This document shows, piece by piece, positions 26,225 to 35,577 of a stretch of 64,000 nucleotides of DNA. This stretch comes from RUG12461 sp045657665 (GTDB lineage Bacteria; Bacillota; Clostridia; Lachnospirales; Lachnospiraceae). Each line of letters begins with the position of its first letter. The stretch's first letter is position 1. The stretch lies in assembly GCA_045657665.1 (NCBI GenBank), contig JAZOTN010000004.1, forward strand, positions 124,001-188,000, in the 5' to 3' direction. The position numbers and the translations under genes were made by a program. The notes beneath the pieces were generated by a model. The model was not told where the DNA came from. It did no database searches and saw only the letters and a list, made by a program, of their open reading frames with translations.

Positions 26225-28197
26225 AGGAAGAAGAGGAGAAGAAAAAATTCTTTTCCTACGCGTTTCATAAAAGACAGATGATCACATCGCTGATCGCTTT
26301 TGCGGTCATGCTCGGGTTTTGTATATACGGTCACACAAACATCCTGCTCGCGGTTATATGCGGAGCAGCCTATTTTTTTATCAAGGGAATGGATGTCAAT
26401 CCCCCAGTAAAGCTGAACGGGCTCTGGTTTGCGATCGAGATTTTTCTTTCCTCGATCTTTACCGTTTACCTGATCCAGTACCTGCTTCTTGATGACGAAC
26501 TGCGGGCGAAGACCACAGATGCAAAGATATGGCTCAATATTCTCTGTGCACTTGTGGTTTATCTTATTGTCATGGCGATCTGCGCGCGCATCACGAAGTG
26601 TATCATGATCAGCCATATCACAATGCTGTCCGTAGCCGGTATTGATTATTTCGTATACCGGTTCCGGGGAAACGAGCTGATCTTCAGCGATCTCAAGTCA
26701 TTTAAGACCGGGCTTTCCGTTGCGACGGAATATGAGTTTTCCATTGAAAGCCACGCGGTGTTTGCCATTGTGATCTCCATGGTATTTATCGCGCTGATCC
26801 GGAAGTTCCATATTGATTTTGAACATAAGCTTCTGATCCGTATCTGCTGCGCAGGGGCGGCGGTGCCTGTTGTTATGTATCTTTCCGCCCATACGAAAGG
26901 TATCAACACCGAGAGCTGGCAGCAGAAAGGTACCTACCGGAACGGTTTTCTTTTGAATTATGCGCTTTCCGCGCGGGATTCCATCGTGAAAAAACCGGCG
27001 GATTATTCCCTGGATACGGTCGGGGCCCTGGAGGAAGAATACCGTGCAGACGCAAATGATCTTGCTGCACTGGTTCCGGAGGATGCGCCGGTGATCATCG
27101 GCATCATGGATGAATCCTTTGCGGATCTTTCCGTAATCGGTGATCTGAAGCTGAATCAGGAGTTTATGCCTTTCATCGACTCCATGAAGGATAATGTGAT
27201 CAAAGGATATGCGCTGGCTTCTGTTTTCGGGGCAAAGACGCCGAACTCCGAATGGGAATTCCTGACCGGCAATACGATGGCTTATCTTCCGAGCGGATCC
27301 GTTGTTTACCAGCAGTATCTGAACGGCGAACCGTATTCCATTGTCGATGTCCTGACGAAGTACGGATATAATTGTATTTCCATGCATCCGTACTTTAAGT
27401 CCGGCTGGAGCCGGGAAAGCAATTATCCGATGATCGGGTTTACGGAAAGCCTGTTTATCGATGATTTTGAGCAGAAGTACATGATCCGGAACTATGTGTC
27501 GGATCAGGAAATGTTCGACAAGCTGATCGAGAAATATGAGGAAAAACAGCCGGACGAGAAACTGTTTATGTTCGGGATCACGATGCAGAACCACGGCGGA
27601 TACAAGGACAGCTATGATAATTTCGAGGTCGACACCTATATGACGAACGGAAAGTATGATGACGTGAACCAGTACCTGACCGTGGCACATCAGACCGACA
27701 TTGCGGTAAAGAATCTGATCGAATATTTTGAGGGTGTGGATGAAAAAGTGATCATCTGTTTCTTCGGGGATCATCAGCCGAGCCTTCAGGATGCGTTCTA
27801 TAAGCAGCTGAACGGACATGGCCTCTCCGGACTGGAGCTGGATTCACTGGAAAATATTTTCACGGTGCCGTTTTTTATCTGGACGAATTACGAGACGGAG
27901 AGTGAAGAGGTCGAGTGTACCTCGCTGAATTTCCTTTCCACGATGACCCTGGAGCGCGCGGGACTTCCGCTGCCACCGTATAATCAGTTCCTTTCGGATC
28001 TTCAGGAAACGATCCCGGCATTAAACAGCAGGGGATATTATTCCAAAGAAAACGGCGGCTTTCGGTATATTCCCGAAGCCACCGGTGATGAGTCGGATTT
28101 TCTGAAGGATTATGAGATCCTGCAGTACAATTCGATGTTTGATAAGGCGAATAGAAGCGATGTCTTCTTTGGACAGTGGATGAGAGAAGCGGATTAA
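26197..28197 (+). CDS. LtaS-like membrane sulfatase-fold phosphoglycerol transferase
   Basis: Likely moves phosphoglycerol onto a lipid or surface polymer outside the membrane. The N-terminus has a Glu/Lys-rich cytoplasmic stretch and about six membrane helices (~30-235). The catalytic domain follows, with metal and nucleophile motifs MDESF, AKTPNSEWE (Thr348 as nucleophile) and FGDHQPS. At 666 aa it is typical of LtaS-family proteins. The ATG lies inside add, with AAGGAGGAG 10 nt upstream. Substrate unproven; it may be a modifying rather than a chain-building enzyme. Confidence 0.88.
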   Translation: MAEEVTEGIKEEEEKKKFFSYAFHKRQMITSLIAFAVMLGFCIYGHTNILLAVICGAAYFFIKGMDVNPPVKLNGLWFAIEIFLSSIFTVYLIQYLLLDDELRAKTTDAKIWLNILCALVVYLIVMAICARITKCIMISHITMLSVAGIDYFVYRFRGNELIFSDLKSFKTGLSVATEYEFSIESHAVFAIVISMVFIALIRKFHIDFEHKLLIRICCAGAAVPVVMYLSAHTKGINTESWQQKGTYRNGFLLNYALSARDSIVKKPADYSLDTVGALEEEYRADANDLAALVPEDAPVIIGIMDESFADLSVIGDLKLNQEFMPFIDSMKDNVIKGYALASVFGAKTPNSEWEFLTGNTMAYLPSGSVVYQQYLNGEPYSIVDVLTKYGYNCISMHPYFKSGWSRESNYPMIGFTESLFIDDFEQKYMIRNYVSDQEMFDKLIEKYEEKQPDEKLFMFGITMQNHGGYKDSYDNFEVDTYMTNGKYDDVNQYLTVAHQTDIAVKNLIEYFEGVDEKVIICFFGDHQPSLQDAFYKQLNGHGLSGLELDSLENIFTVPFFIWTNYETESEEVECTSLNFLSTMTLERAGLPLPPYNQFLSDLQETIPALNSRGYYSKENGGFRYIPEATGDESDFLKDYEILQYNSMFDKANRSDVFFGQWMREAD

Positions 28198-28201
28198 CGG
28201 A

Positions 28202-28735
28202 TCAAGCTTCTACGTCGATGACACTTCCGGAGGAAGCGCTCCTGCCCGACATCTTTTTCACGTATTTATTGAGCTGTTTCATGAAGTCGCTGTCTTCCGA
28301 GAAAATCTTTTTGACGCGGGCCGGATTGGATTCTTTCAGTTTGTCTTCGTCAATGGAAAGCTTTCCGCTGTTTTTGATGGTAATGCCGACCATCTCCAGC
28401 TCTTTCTGCTGCCGGCCGGAAAGGCTTTTTATGGATTTCCGGAGAGAAGCAATATCGTGATATTCGGTTGAACCGGAGGATGTTATCATGTTATTATAGG
28501 TATCGGAGAAAGCACGAACGGCATTGAAGATCTCTTTTCCATTGACCTCCGAACTCTTATAGATACTCGAAAGAGTGTCAATGGCACGGTGAAGAGCGTT
28601 GCTGTCAGCACTGATCAGCTGGCTTTTCGGGATGCTGTTGCGATTATCGGAGATCCGCGCGTTCTCGTTTCCTTTATAATAGAACCGGTAAAACTGGGAC
28701 TGCGAATAATTTTGTATCGTAGATGAAAGATTCAT
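28202..28735 (-). CDS. Small FliD C-terminal-like protein, flagella-associated
   Basis: A 177-residue soluble protein read on the minus strand. The segment near residues 115-150 (GKLSIDEDKLKESNPARVKK and on to IFSED) resembles the end of FliD, but the N-terminal FliD domain is missing. The first ~30 residues are Asn/Ser/Tyr-rich. GAGG sits about 7 nt upstream of the start. The gene diverges from flgM, and a sigma-28-like promoter lies upstream on the minus strand, so co-expression with late flagellar genes is likely. Its role is unknown; a cap accessory or chaperone-like factor is possible. Confidence 0.75.
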   Translation of the reverse strand: MNLSSTIQNYSQSQFYRFYYKGNENARISDNRNSIPKSQLISADSNALHRAIDTLSSIYKSSEVNGKEIFNAVRAFSDTYNNMITSSGSTEYHDIASLRKSIKSLSGRQQKELEMVGITIKNSGKLSIDEDKLKESNPARVKKIFSEDSDFMKQLNKYVKKMSGRSASSGSVIDVEA

Positions 28736-28754
28736 GTTGTTACCTCGCTTTTTA

Positions 28755-28789
28755 TATAGGAAACGAATTTATTTAATACGTTTCCTATA
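28755..28789. promoter_or_regulatory. Inverted repeat in the flgM / FliD-like divergent region
   Basis: Perfect 11-bp arms, TATAGGAAACG and CGTTTCCTATA, are separated by 13 nt. It lies 20 nt upstream of the minus-strand start, inside its expected leader. It could be an operator or an mRNA hairpin. Confidence 0.5.
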
Positions 28790-28816
28790 AACTATTTCTT
28801 TGACTTTCCGATACAT

Positions 28817-28844
28817 ATATCGGCAGGAAAAAAGCGTTTCCTAA
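28817..28844 (-). promoter_or_regulatory. Sigma-28-like promoter of the FliD-like gene
   Basis: On the minus strand, TTAGG, 16 nt and CCGATAT resemble the flagellar promoters elsewhere in the window, with a poorer -35. Confidence 0.5.
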
Positions 28845-28906
28845 CTGCATTATAATAAGAAAAACCACTTTTTTCCAAAAAAAATAAAATTTTTTCGATT
28901 TCGGTG

Positions 28907-28933
28907 TTAAGTTTTATAATTTCCGTCCGATAT
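28907..28933 (+). promoter_or_regulatory. Sigma-28 promoter of the flgM operon
   Basis: TTAAG (28907-28911), a 15-nt spacer and CCGATAT (28927-28933). The same form recurs before flaG, flagellin 2 and flagellin 3. Confidence 0.8.
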
Positions 28934-28987
28934 ATGAGGTAAGACGTAATCAGACGGAAAGGATGCCGTCGGAAAGGAGTAACTGTT

Positions 28988-29269
28988 ATGCGTATAGAAA
29001 CTTATAATCAGATTCCCGGACTGTACAAAGTCAACAAGACCACAAAAAATACAAATTCTTCAAGTGTTCAGTCAGGACGTGATCAGGTTCAGATTTCTCA
29101 GGTAGGAAAAGACTACCAGATCGCAAAACAGGCAGTTGCGAATGCTTCGGATGTCAGGGAAGACAAAGTTGCAGATCTTAAGGCGAGGATTGCAGCGGGC
29201 ACATACAATGTGAGCCCTGACGACTTTGCAAGCAAGCTTGTAGAGAAGTACAACGCACTGTCGTTCTAA
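28988..29269 (+). CDS. flgM: Anti-sigma-28 factor FlgM
   Basis: Binds and holds sigma-28 until the hook-basal body can export FlgM. The 93-residue protein has the usual short form. A disordered Ser/Thr/Asn-rich N-terminal half is followed by a C-terminal half ending in KARIAAGTYNVSPDDFASKL, the conserved sigma-binding segment. GGAAAGGAG precedes the ATG. The gene is itself behind a sigma-28 promoter, giving the familiar negative feedback loop. Confidence 0.93.
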   Translation: MRIETYNQIPGLYKVNKTTKNTNSSSVQSGRDQVQISQVGKDYQIAKQAVANASDVREDKVADLKARIAAGTYNVSPDDFASKLVEKYNALSF

Positions 29270-29306
29270 TCTCGCGAAACCGGGCGTATGAACGGGAGGT
29301 AGATCT

Positions 29307-29819
29307 GTGGCAAGCCTGATGGACAATTTGATTGATGTTCTGAATGAGGAAGAAAGTCAGTATCGTGATCTGATCACTCTCTCAGAGGAAAAGAAAGACG
29401 TTCTGATCCGAGCAGATATCGAACGTCTCCAGCAGATCACGGAAGCTGAACAGAACATCACTGATGAGCTTCACAATCTCGAGGTGAAAAGACGGACTGT
29501 GATTGCCGATATGGCAGCAGTCCTTCGCCGGGACAAGAGTGAACTTACGGTGGAAAAGATGATTGACATCCTTTCCAATCAGCCGGAAGAGCAGAAAAAG
29601 CTCATCGAGGTGCGCACGCGTCTCCGTTCTACACTGGACGAAATGATCCGGATCAATACCCAGAACCAGGTTTTGATTAATCAGGCCATGGAAATGGTTG
29701 AATTTGACCTGACCCTGTTCCGAAGCATGAGACAGGCGCCGGAAACTGCGAATTACGGAAGAGATGCCGCAAACACGGGAGATCTTCTCGGAGGAGGAGG
29801 ATTCGACGCGAAGCAATAA
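29307..29819 (+). CDS. flgN: FlgN family flagellar export chaperone
   Basis: A 170-residue helical protein, rich in Glu/Lys heptads over ~1-135, with a Gly-rich C-terminal tail (LLGGGGFDAKQ). FlgN chaperones FlgK and FlgL to the export gate, and flgK and flgL lie directly downstream. The start is GTG 29307 with GGGAGGT 6 nt upstream. Confidence 0.85.
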   Translation: MASLMDNLIDVLNEEESQYRDLITLSEEKKDVLIRADIERLQQITEAEQNITDELHNLEVKRRTVIADMAAVLRRDKSELTVEKMIDILSNQPEEQKKLIEVRTRLRSTLDEMIRINTQNQVLINQAMEMVEFDLTLFRSMRQAPETANYGRDAANTGDLLGGGGFDAKQ

Positions 29820-29859
29820 AGTCAAAAGAAGCCCGTAAAGGGGACAGGGGATAAAGCAC

Positions 29860-31698
29860 ATGGCAAACAGTATGGGAAGCCTCTATATCGGGGCAGCCGG
29901 TATCAGACAGCATCAAAACGCAATCAACACTGCAGCGAATAACCTTGCGAACTTGAAATCGGCAGGCTATGTGCGGCAGGATGTACTTTTTACAGACCGA
30001 AACTATCTCACGTTTGCACACGCATCGATCAGTGACCAGCAGGCAGGACTTGGTGTGTCGATCGGCGATGTGACGCATGCGCGGGATATTTTTTTGGACA
30101 AATCCTATCGTCAGGAAAGCGGAAGACAGTCCTTCTATGAGGGATACAGCGGCGCACTTGACGAAATTCAGACGTTCTTTCAGGAAATGGAAGGGACGCA
30201 GTATCAGGAAGCGATCAACAATTTCTGGACCGCGATCGAAACCCTTTCCAATTCTCCCGCAGACACCGTAAATCAAAATCTGGTGCTTCAGAAGGCTAAC
30301 CTGTTTCTGGCGAGAAGCCAGGCGGTAACAGAAGGCCTTGAGAATTACCAGTATAATGTAAACGTCCAGATCAGCGATAACATCGACCGTGTGAATGAGA
30401 TCGGAAAACGGATCTGTGAGCTGAATACGCTCATTCAGAGAGTCGAGGCGGGCGGACAGGAAACCGCCATGACGCTCCGCGACGAACGGGATCTCCTGCT
30501 TGATGAACTGAGCGGGCTCGGACGGATCGATTACAAGGAAACGGCAGATTCCATCGTCAAGGTCAACTTTGAAGGAATCCCGTTCATCGGTCTTATTGAT
30601 TATCATGAGATGGGAAAACGCGTTGACAGCGCAACCGGCTTTGTGACTCCGTACTGGCCTTATCTTTCATCCGGATATGATAAGGAAACGGATACCTACC
30701 AGCAGTACAAGGACGTTTTCAACTTCGATGTTGAGATCTCTTCGGATCTGAATACGGATATCGGTGGATTAAAGTCACTGATCCTCGCAAGAGGCGAATT
30801 CCAGGCGAATTACAGTGACCTTGACTATATCAAGCGTGATGAGAAGGGTGAGATGCTTCCTCAGGAGGAATGGACGGAGATCGCGCTGAGGGATACGGAT
30901 ACCACTGCTGAGCGTGAGAAAAAGCAGCGGCTCTATTCCGTCGGGATCGGAGCGAGCTGTATGGAAAATACGGAGGCTGAGATCGACCGTTTCTTCCATG
31001 AAGTGGTGACCCGCATCAATGACGTGTTCTGCCCGAATACCGATGCCAAGGGAGCGGGCCTTTCCGCAGGTCAGATTTTGACGGGTGCGGACGGGAAAAG
31101 GTACACCGTTTCGGATGATATGCATTTCCTGGATTCCGCCAACTGCTTTGTGGGATCGGATGGACAGCTTCCGCCCCGTGAGATTTTTGTAAGGGATGGT
31201 TGCGAGCGGTATACGGAAGTGACCGATGGTGCCGGAAACAAATTCTGGATTTATAACGAGGAAGACCTGACGGATTCTTCGAAGATGTATACGACAAAGA
31301 GTGTCAGCATCAATCCGGCGCTTACGATGCAGCCCTCACTCCTTCCGGGATATCTTCAGAACGGTGAGGTGGCATATCCTATCGGGGATGCGCTGGCGGA
31401 GATCTGGAAAAACGATTCGATGACGCTGAACCAGATCGATACGGAGGACTGCAGCTTCAAGGAGTTCTACAACAAGCTGATCAGTGATATCGCTTCGAAG
31501 GGAAATGTTTATAATACCATGTCGGAAAGCCTTGCCGGCACGACGGAGTCCATCGAAAACCAGCGTCAGCAGGTGATCGGTGTTTCCTCAGATGAAGAGC
31601 TCCAGAGTCTCATCAAGTTTCAGAATGCCTATAACGCATCCAGCCGGTTCATGAACGTGATCAGTGAAATGATGGAAACGATCATAAACGGATTATAA
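29860..31698 (+). CDS. flgK: Flagellar hook-associated protein FlgK, copy 1
   Basis: A hook-filament junction protein exported through the flagellar channel. The N-terminal rod-type motif is AAGIRQHQNAINTAANNLAN. The C-terminus ends with the usual helix (LIKFQNAYNASSRFMNVISE). At 612 aa the middle domain is long. It is followed by a cloverleaf-type structured spacer and then a second, divergent flgK-like gene. Which of the two forms the junction, or whether both are used together, is not clear from sequence. Confidence 0.9.
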   Translation: MANSMGSLYIGAAGIRQHQNAINTAANNLANLKSAGYVRQDVLFTDRNYLTFAHASISDQQAGLGVSIGDVTHARDIFLDKSYRQESGRQSFYEGYSGALDEIQTFFQEMEGTQYQEAINNFWTAIETLSNSPADTVNQNLVLQKANLFLARSQAVTEGLENYQYNVNVQISDNIDRVNEIGKRICELNTLIQRVEAGGQETAMTLRDERDLLLDELSGLGRIDYKETADSIVKVNFEGIPFIGLIDYHEMGKRVDSATGFVTPYWPYLSSGYDKETDTYQQYKDVFNFDVEISSDLNTDIGGLKSLILARGEFQANYSDLDYIKRDEKGEMLPQEEWTEIALRDTDTTAEREKKQRLYSVGIGASCMENTEAEIDRFFHEVVTRINDVFCPNTDAKGAGLSAGQILTGADGKRYTVSDDMHFLDSANCFVGSDGQLPPREIFVRDGCERYTEVTDGAGNKFWIYNEEDLTDSSKMYTTKSVSINPALTMQPSLLPGYLQNGEVAYPIGDALAEIWKNDSMTLNQIDTEDCSFKEFYNKLISDIASKGNVYNTMSESLAGTTESIENQRQQVIGVSSDEELQSLIKFQNAYNASSRFMNVISEMMETIINGL

Positions 31699-31708
31699 GA
31701 TATTTTAA

Positions 31709-31838
31709 TCGCCAAAAGTGCCATGCGATGAAATCGCATGTGCACTTTGCGCAAGGAACCGTTCTGACGTGCTATCACGTCGAGACGGTTTTTCGCGCAA
31801 AGGTCACAATGACGCAGGCGGCATGTGACTTTTGGCGA
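31709..31838 (+). repeat. Cloverleaf-like structured spacer between the two flgK genes
   Basis: An 11-bp outer stem (31709-31719 with 31828-31838, TCGCCAAAAGT/ACTTTTGGCGA) encloses two hairpins. One is a perfect 7-bp stem with a 3-nt loop at 31723-31739. The other is a long one whose arms include TTTGCGC/GCGCAAA and AACCGTTCTGACGTG with its near complement (31746-31801). It lacks a T-run. The 46 codons upstream of the flgK2 start read through this structure and are not conserved FlgK. Confidence 0.75.
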
Positions 31839-31865
31839 AGGGTTTACATCTACGGGAGGTATCAT

Positions 31866-33797
31866 ATGCCATCACAATTTTTCGGATTAACAATTGCAGG
31901 ATCGGGCATCAACGCATATCAGACCGCAATCAATACAACCGCAAATAATATCGCAAACGTTCAGACCGAAGGGTATTCCCGACAGGTCTCAAACTCGGTG
32001 GCTTCGGATCCGATGAGGGTATATGCCCGCTACGGTTCCGCAGGTACCGGTATCACAACGCTTTCGATCAAACAGGTCCGGAACGAATACTATGACCAGA
32101 AATACTGGGAGAACCAGTCCAGCCTCGGTTACTACGAAGACAAGCTCTATTACATGACCCAGATCGAGGATTATTTCACCGATGACGATATGACAACCGG
32201 TTTTGTCTCCCTTTTGAACGAGTATCAGAACGCGCTGGACGGTGTCAAGGACTGGGACGGAAGCGAAACTTCAAGACAGGCTTTTATCAGCAGCGCGCAG
32301 AGTCTCGGCGTGTTTTTTAATCATGTCTCAAGCGAGCTCTCTTCACTGCAGTCCGGCATTAATGACCAGATCAAGACGACTGTGGAAAGCATTAATTCCA
32401 TTGCCCAGAAGATGGCGCTCCTTACCAAGCAGATCAATATCATCGAACTGCAGGGAGGATATGCCAATGAGCTTCGTGATCAGAGAAATCTTCTCGCGGA
32501 TCAGCTGAATTCCATTATTCCAGTGGAGATCACCGAAGCACCCATCAAAAACAGTAATGATGAAGACCTTTATCTCGGCGGAACGACCTACAAGGTGAAA
32601 TACATGGGACAGATGCTGGTGAACAGCTATGATTACCGCGAGATAGAATGCGTTTCCCGTGAAGTACCCGTGAACCAGACAGACGCATCAGGGCTTTATG
32701 ATCTCAGGTGGAAGGACACCGGTGTTTCCATCAGGACGACAGGGGATGGAACGAGCGGATCCTTAAGCGCTCTTTTTGAAATGCGTGACGGAAACAACAA
32801 CACCAATTTTACGGGATATCTGACCAAGATGGAGAAAGGAGCTAACGGGGTGGTAAAGGCGGTGTTCTCCGCCGGGGATTTCAACCAGGAAATGACCTCC
32901 GTTAATAACCTTAACATGCCGGAGCGGGGCTATATCACCATCAACAATGTGAATTATGAGTATGACGGATTTTCATTTGATACGGAAATGACCGAGGAAA
33001 CGCTTCCCGACGGTTCTGTTCAGTATCATGAGAAGATTACGTCCTTTAAGTTTAATCTCGTGGATGCGGATGCCAGTAAAGTGGAGGCGGCGGTCGGAAA
33101 AGCTTCCCATATCGGCGAAACCATTGATAACATGGGCGTTCCGTATTATATGAACCAGATGAGCGCATTTCTCCGCTCGTTTACCGAGAAATTCAATACG
33201 ATCCAGGAATCCGGCGTGGATCTGGACGGGAAGGAGATGGGAGCGTTCTTTGTCGCGAAAAACGAGCTGGACGGTACGGAGATTGATTTCCATACTTATT
33301 CGGAATACCGTGATGAATATGCGGCGGATCATTCGAAGAATACCCATACCTACAACATCGGCGGAACACAAAAGGACAGCACCTATTATTCCCTGACTGC
33401 AGACAACTTCATGGTCAGCTATAACTCGACGAGCAACCCGAGGCATTTCGCAACGGCTACAGAGATCGAAAATGGCGTGGAAAAAGGAGATCTTCTGGAG
33501 CGTATGAAGAATCTTTACGGAGACGTGGAGATCTACCGCGGCTGCAAAGCCAAGGATTTTCTGCAGTGTATCTACGATGATGTTGCGGTGGATAAAGAAG
33601 AGACCCAGACTTTCGTGGACAATTATAAGAGTATTCAGGGCGCTATCCAGACACAGAGGGATTCTGTATCCGGGGTTGACCAGGATGAGGAAGCGCTTGA
33701 TCTCATTAAATTTCAGAATGCATACAATCTCAACTCTAAGGTTATTCAGATTCTGACCGAAATATATGACAGATTAATACTTGAGACCGGAGTGTGA
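31866..33797 (+). CDS. flgK: Flagellar hook-associated protein FlgK, copy 2
   Basis: A second FlgK-family protein of 643 aa. The N-terminus has FGLTIAGSGINAYQTAINTT and then NNIANVQTEGYSRQ, the textbook FlgK signature. The C-terminus has DLIKFQNAYNLNSKVIQILT. ATG 31866 with GGGAGGT fits the family start; an in-frame ATG at 31728 lies inside the structured spacer. Its N-terminal motif is closer to classical FlgK than that of copy 1. It is followed after 53 nt by flgL. Confidence 0.9.
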   Translation: MPSQFFGLTIAGSGINAYQTAINTTANNIANVQTEGYSRQVSNSVASDPMRVYARYGSAGTGITTLSIKQVRNEYYDQKYWENQSSLGYYEDKLYYMTQIEDYFTDDDMTTGFVSLLNEYQNALDGVKDWDGSETSRQAFISSAQSLGVFFNHVSSELSSLQSGINDQIKTTVESINSIAQKMALLTKQINIIELQGGYANELRDQRNLLADQLNSIIPVEITEAPIKNSNDEDLYLGGTTYKVKYMGQMLVNSYDYREIECVSREVPVNQTDASGLYDLRWKDTGVSIRTTGDGTSGSLSALFEMRDGNNNTNFTGYLTKMEKGANGVVKAVFSAGDFNQEMTSVNNLNMPERGYITINNVNYEYDGFSFDTEMTEETLPDGSVQYHEKITSFKFNLVDADASKVEAAVGKASHIGETIDNMGVPYYMNQMSAFLRSFTEKFNTIQESGVDLDGKEMGAFFVAKNELDGTEIDFHTYSEYRDEYAADHSKNTHTYNIGGTQKDSTYYSLTADNFMVSYNSTSNPRHFATATEIENGVEKGDLLERMKNLYGDVEIYRGCKAKDFLQCIYDDVAVDKEETQTFVDNYKSIQGAIQTQRDSVSGVDQDEEALDLIKFQNAYNLNSKVIQILTEIYDRLILETGV

Positions 33798-33850
33798 TCG
33801 CAGGCGGAAATATATCACCCGATATATTTAGGTAAAGTGGAGGAAATGAT

Positions 33851-35446
33851 ATGAGAATCACCAATAATGTCATCATGCGGAACACCAAGACGAACATCAA
33901 CGGGAACAAGGTCAATGTCAACGGTAAGAACAACCAGATGTCCAGTCAGAAAAAGATCGACCGCCCCTCCGAAGATCCTGTCATTGCAGTGCGTGCGCTG
34001 CGTCTCCGCAGCAATCTCAGTGAACTCAAGCAATACTTGAAAACGAATATCGAAGAAGCGGATTCCTGGCTGGAGATTACGGATACGGCACTTTATAACA
34101 TCAAAGGGCTGCTCAGCGACATGCACACGCTTGCGAATCATGGTGCGAACGATACGCTGAATCAGGATGACCGCAATACGATCCTTGCGCAGCTTCGCCA
34201 GAATCAGGAGCAGATCTACGCGGAAGGCAATGCGGATTATGCGGGACGCACCGTGTTTACCGGCTGGAAAACCGATACGACTCTGACCTTCCCCCGCGAT
34301 AATAACGACCATTATGAGATCGACCAGAGGCTCTCCTATGAGGATCTGGATGAAAACGTTTATATCTATAATGAAGTGTCCGATGGGGATATCTCCGATC
34401 CCGCAAACTGGTCAAAAGCTCCCTCGGAGGATCCCGGCAGTGTAACGCTCGAGCGGATCCGCCTGGCGTATGATGATATCAGTACTGCCACCGATCCGAC
34501 ACTCATTTTGGTCGATAAAACAAGTGGGATGGTGACCGGGATTGATGTTCAAAGTGTCATATGTGTTACCACGGCGCAGCTGGAGGCTGTGGACTATGAT
34601 CTGAGCGCGGTAGGAGGCAGTCTTTATCCGGCTGATTCGACAAAGGATCCGTATGCAGAGAATCCTTCTGACAGACCGGGAGGAAATATCGTATTCAATA
34701 AAGATACCGGCGAACTGCTTTTTACGAAGGAGCAGGCAGACTTTTTCAAGAAAGAACAGATCCAGTTCCAGTTCACTTATGATAAGCAGGGTTTTGAAAA
34801 GGGCGATCTGACTCCGGAAAATTACTTCAACTGCAGAAAATATGACGAGACAGATACAGCAGTGGACAAGTCTTATCAGCACATCAACAGCGACGGAACC
34901 TGGATCGAGGAGAACATCAATTATACGGTGGCGACCAACCAGGAGATGGCGATCAATATCGAAGCAAGGAACGTCCTGGATCAGGATCTCAGCCGTGATA
35001 TCGAAGATCTGGCAAATACGGTTCAGGCGGCTATTGATGCATATGATAAAGTTGCCAAGATCGAAAGCATGATGAAGAAGGACGTCTATGCGGACGCAGA
35101 GAGCCAGGCAAAGCTTTCCGCACTTCTGGAACGTGCGAATAAGGATGCATCCATGGCGGATGATAAGATGAAGAAAACCTATGCTCATTATGTAGGCAAG
35201 TTCCAGGACTATATCGATACGGCAGAGCTCGCACGGACGGATCTCGGCGCGAGAGGACAGAGGCTTTCCCTTACCAAAAACCGTGTGGAAGCCCAGTACA
35301 ACACCGTGGATAAACTGAAGGCGGAAAATGAGGACGAGGATCTTTCCGATATCGTGATCGACTATCAGGCGGCGTACCTTGCTTATCAGGCATCGCTTCA
35401 GGCGGCGTCCAAGGTTCAGCAGCAGACCCTGCTCGATTACATCTAA
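33851..35446 (+). CDS. flgL: Flagellar hook-associated protein FlgL
   Basis: The second junction protein, linking FlgK to the flagellin filament. It shares flagellin-like ends: MRITNNVIMRNTKTNINGN at the start, KIDRPSEDPV near 38 and a C-terminal helical segment (YQAAYLAYQASLQAASKVQQ). At 531 aa it is longer than the usual ~300, with a large central insertion (~residues 140-360). It is preceded by GGAGG and is in one run with flgM-flgN-flgK. Confidence 0.92.
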   Translation: MRITNNVIMRNTKTNINGNKVNVNGKNNQMSSQKKIDRPSEDPVIAVRALRLRSNLSELKQYLKTNIEEADSWLEITDTALYNIKGLLSDMHTLANHGANDTLNQDDRNTILAQLRQNQEQIYAEGNADYAGRTVFTGWKTDTTLTFPRDNNDHYEIDQRLSYEDLDENVYIYNEVSDGDISDPANWSKAPSEDPGSVTLERIRLAYDDISTATDPTLILVDKTSGMVTGIDVQSVICVTTAQLEAVDYDLSAVGGSLYPADSTKDPYAENPSDRPGGNIVFNKDTGELLFTKEQADFFKKEQIQFQFTYDKQGFEKGDLTPENYFNCRKYDETDTAVDKSYQHINSDGTWIEENINYTVATNQEMAINIEARNVLDQDLSRDIEDLANTVQAAIDAYDKVAKIESMMKKDVYADAESQAKLSALLERANKDASMADDKMKKTYAHYVGKFQDYIDTAELARTDLGARGQRLSLTKNRVEAQYNTVDKLKAENEDEDLSDIVIDYQAAYLAYQASLQAASKVQQQTLLDYI

Positions 35447-35474
35447 AGCAAAGGGATCTGCGGAGATTTTTGAC

Positions 35475-35503
35475 TTGCACCTCCGCAGCGGAAAGACTAT
35501 CAT
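35475..35503 (+). promoter_or_regulatory. Possible sigma-A promoter of fliW-csrA
   Basis: TTGCAC, 17 nt and TATCAT lie downstream of a CTGCGGAG/CTCCGCAG hairpin (35458-35488) at the end of flgL. This would allow fliW-csrA to be expressed apart from the upstream operon. Confidence 0.45.
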
Positions 35504-35550
35504 AATAGTGTAACCTTTTATTTACATACACATGGGAAGGAGAGCAGGAC

Positions 35551-35577
35551 ATGAGGTTCTGCGGAAAATTGCTATGA
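35551..35577 (+). CDS. Eight-codon leader ORF overlapping the fliW start
   Basis: ATG 35551 has a strong ribosome site (GGAAGGAGAG, 6 nt spacing) and encodes MRFCGKLL before TGA at 35575-35577. That stop overlaps the fliW ATG (35574) as ATGA. fliW has no good ribosome site of its own, so ribosomes probably reach it by terminating here. Three GGA triplets within 15 nt of the leader site could be CsrA contacts. Confidence 0.55.
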   Translation: MRFCGKLL

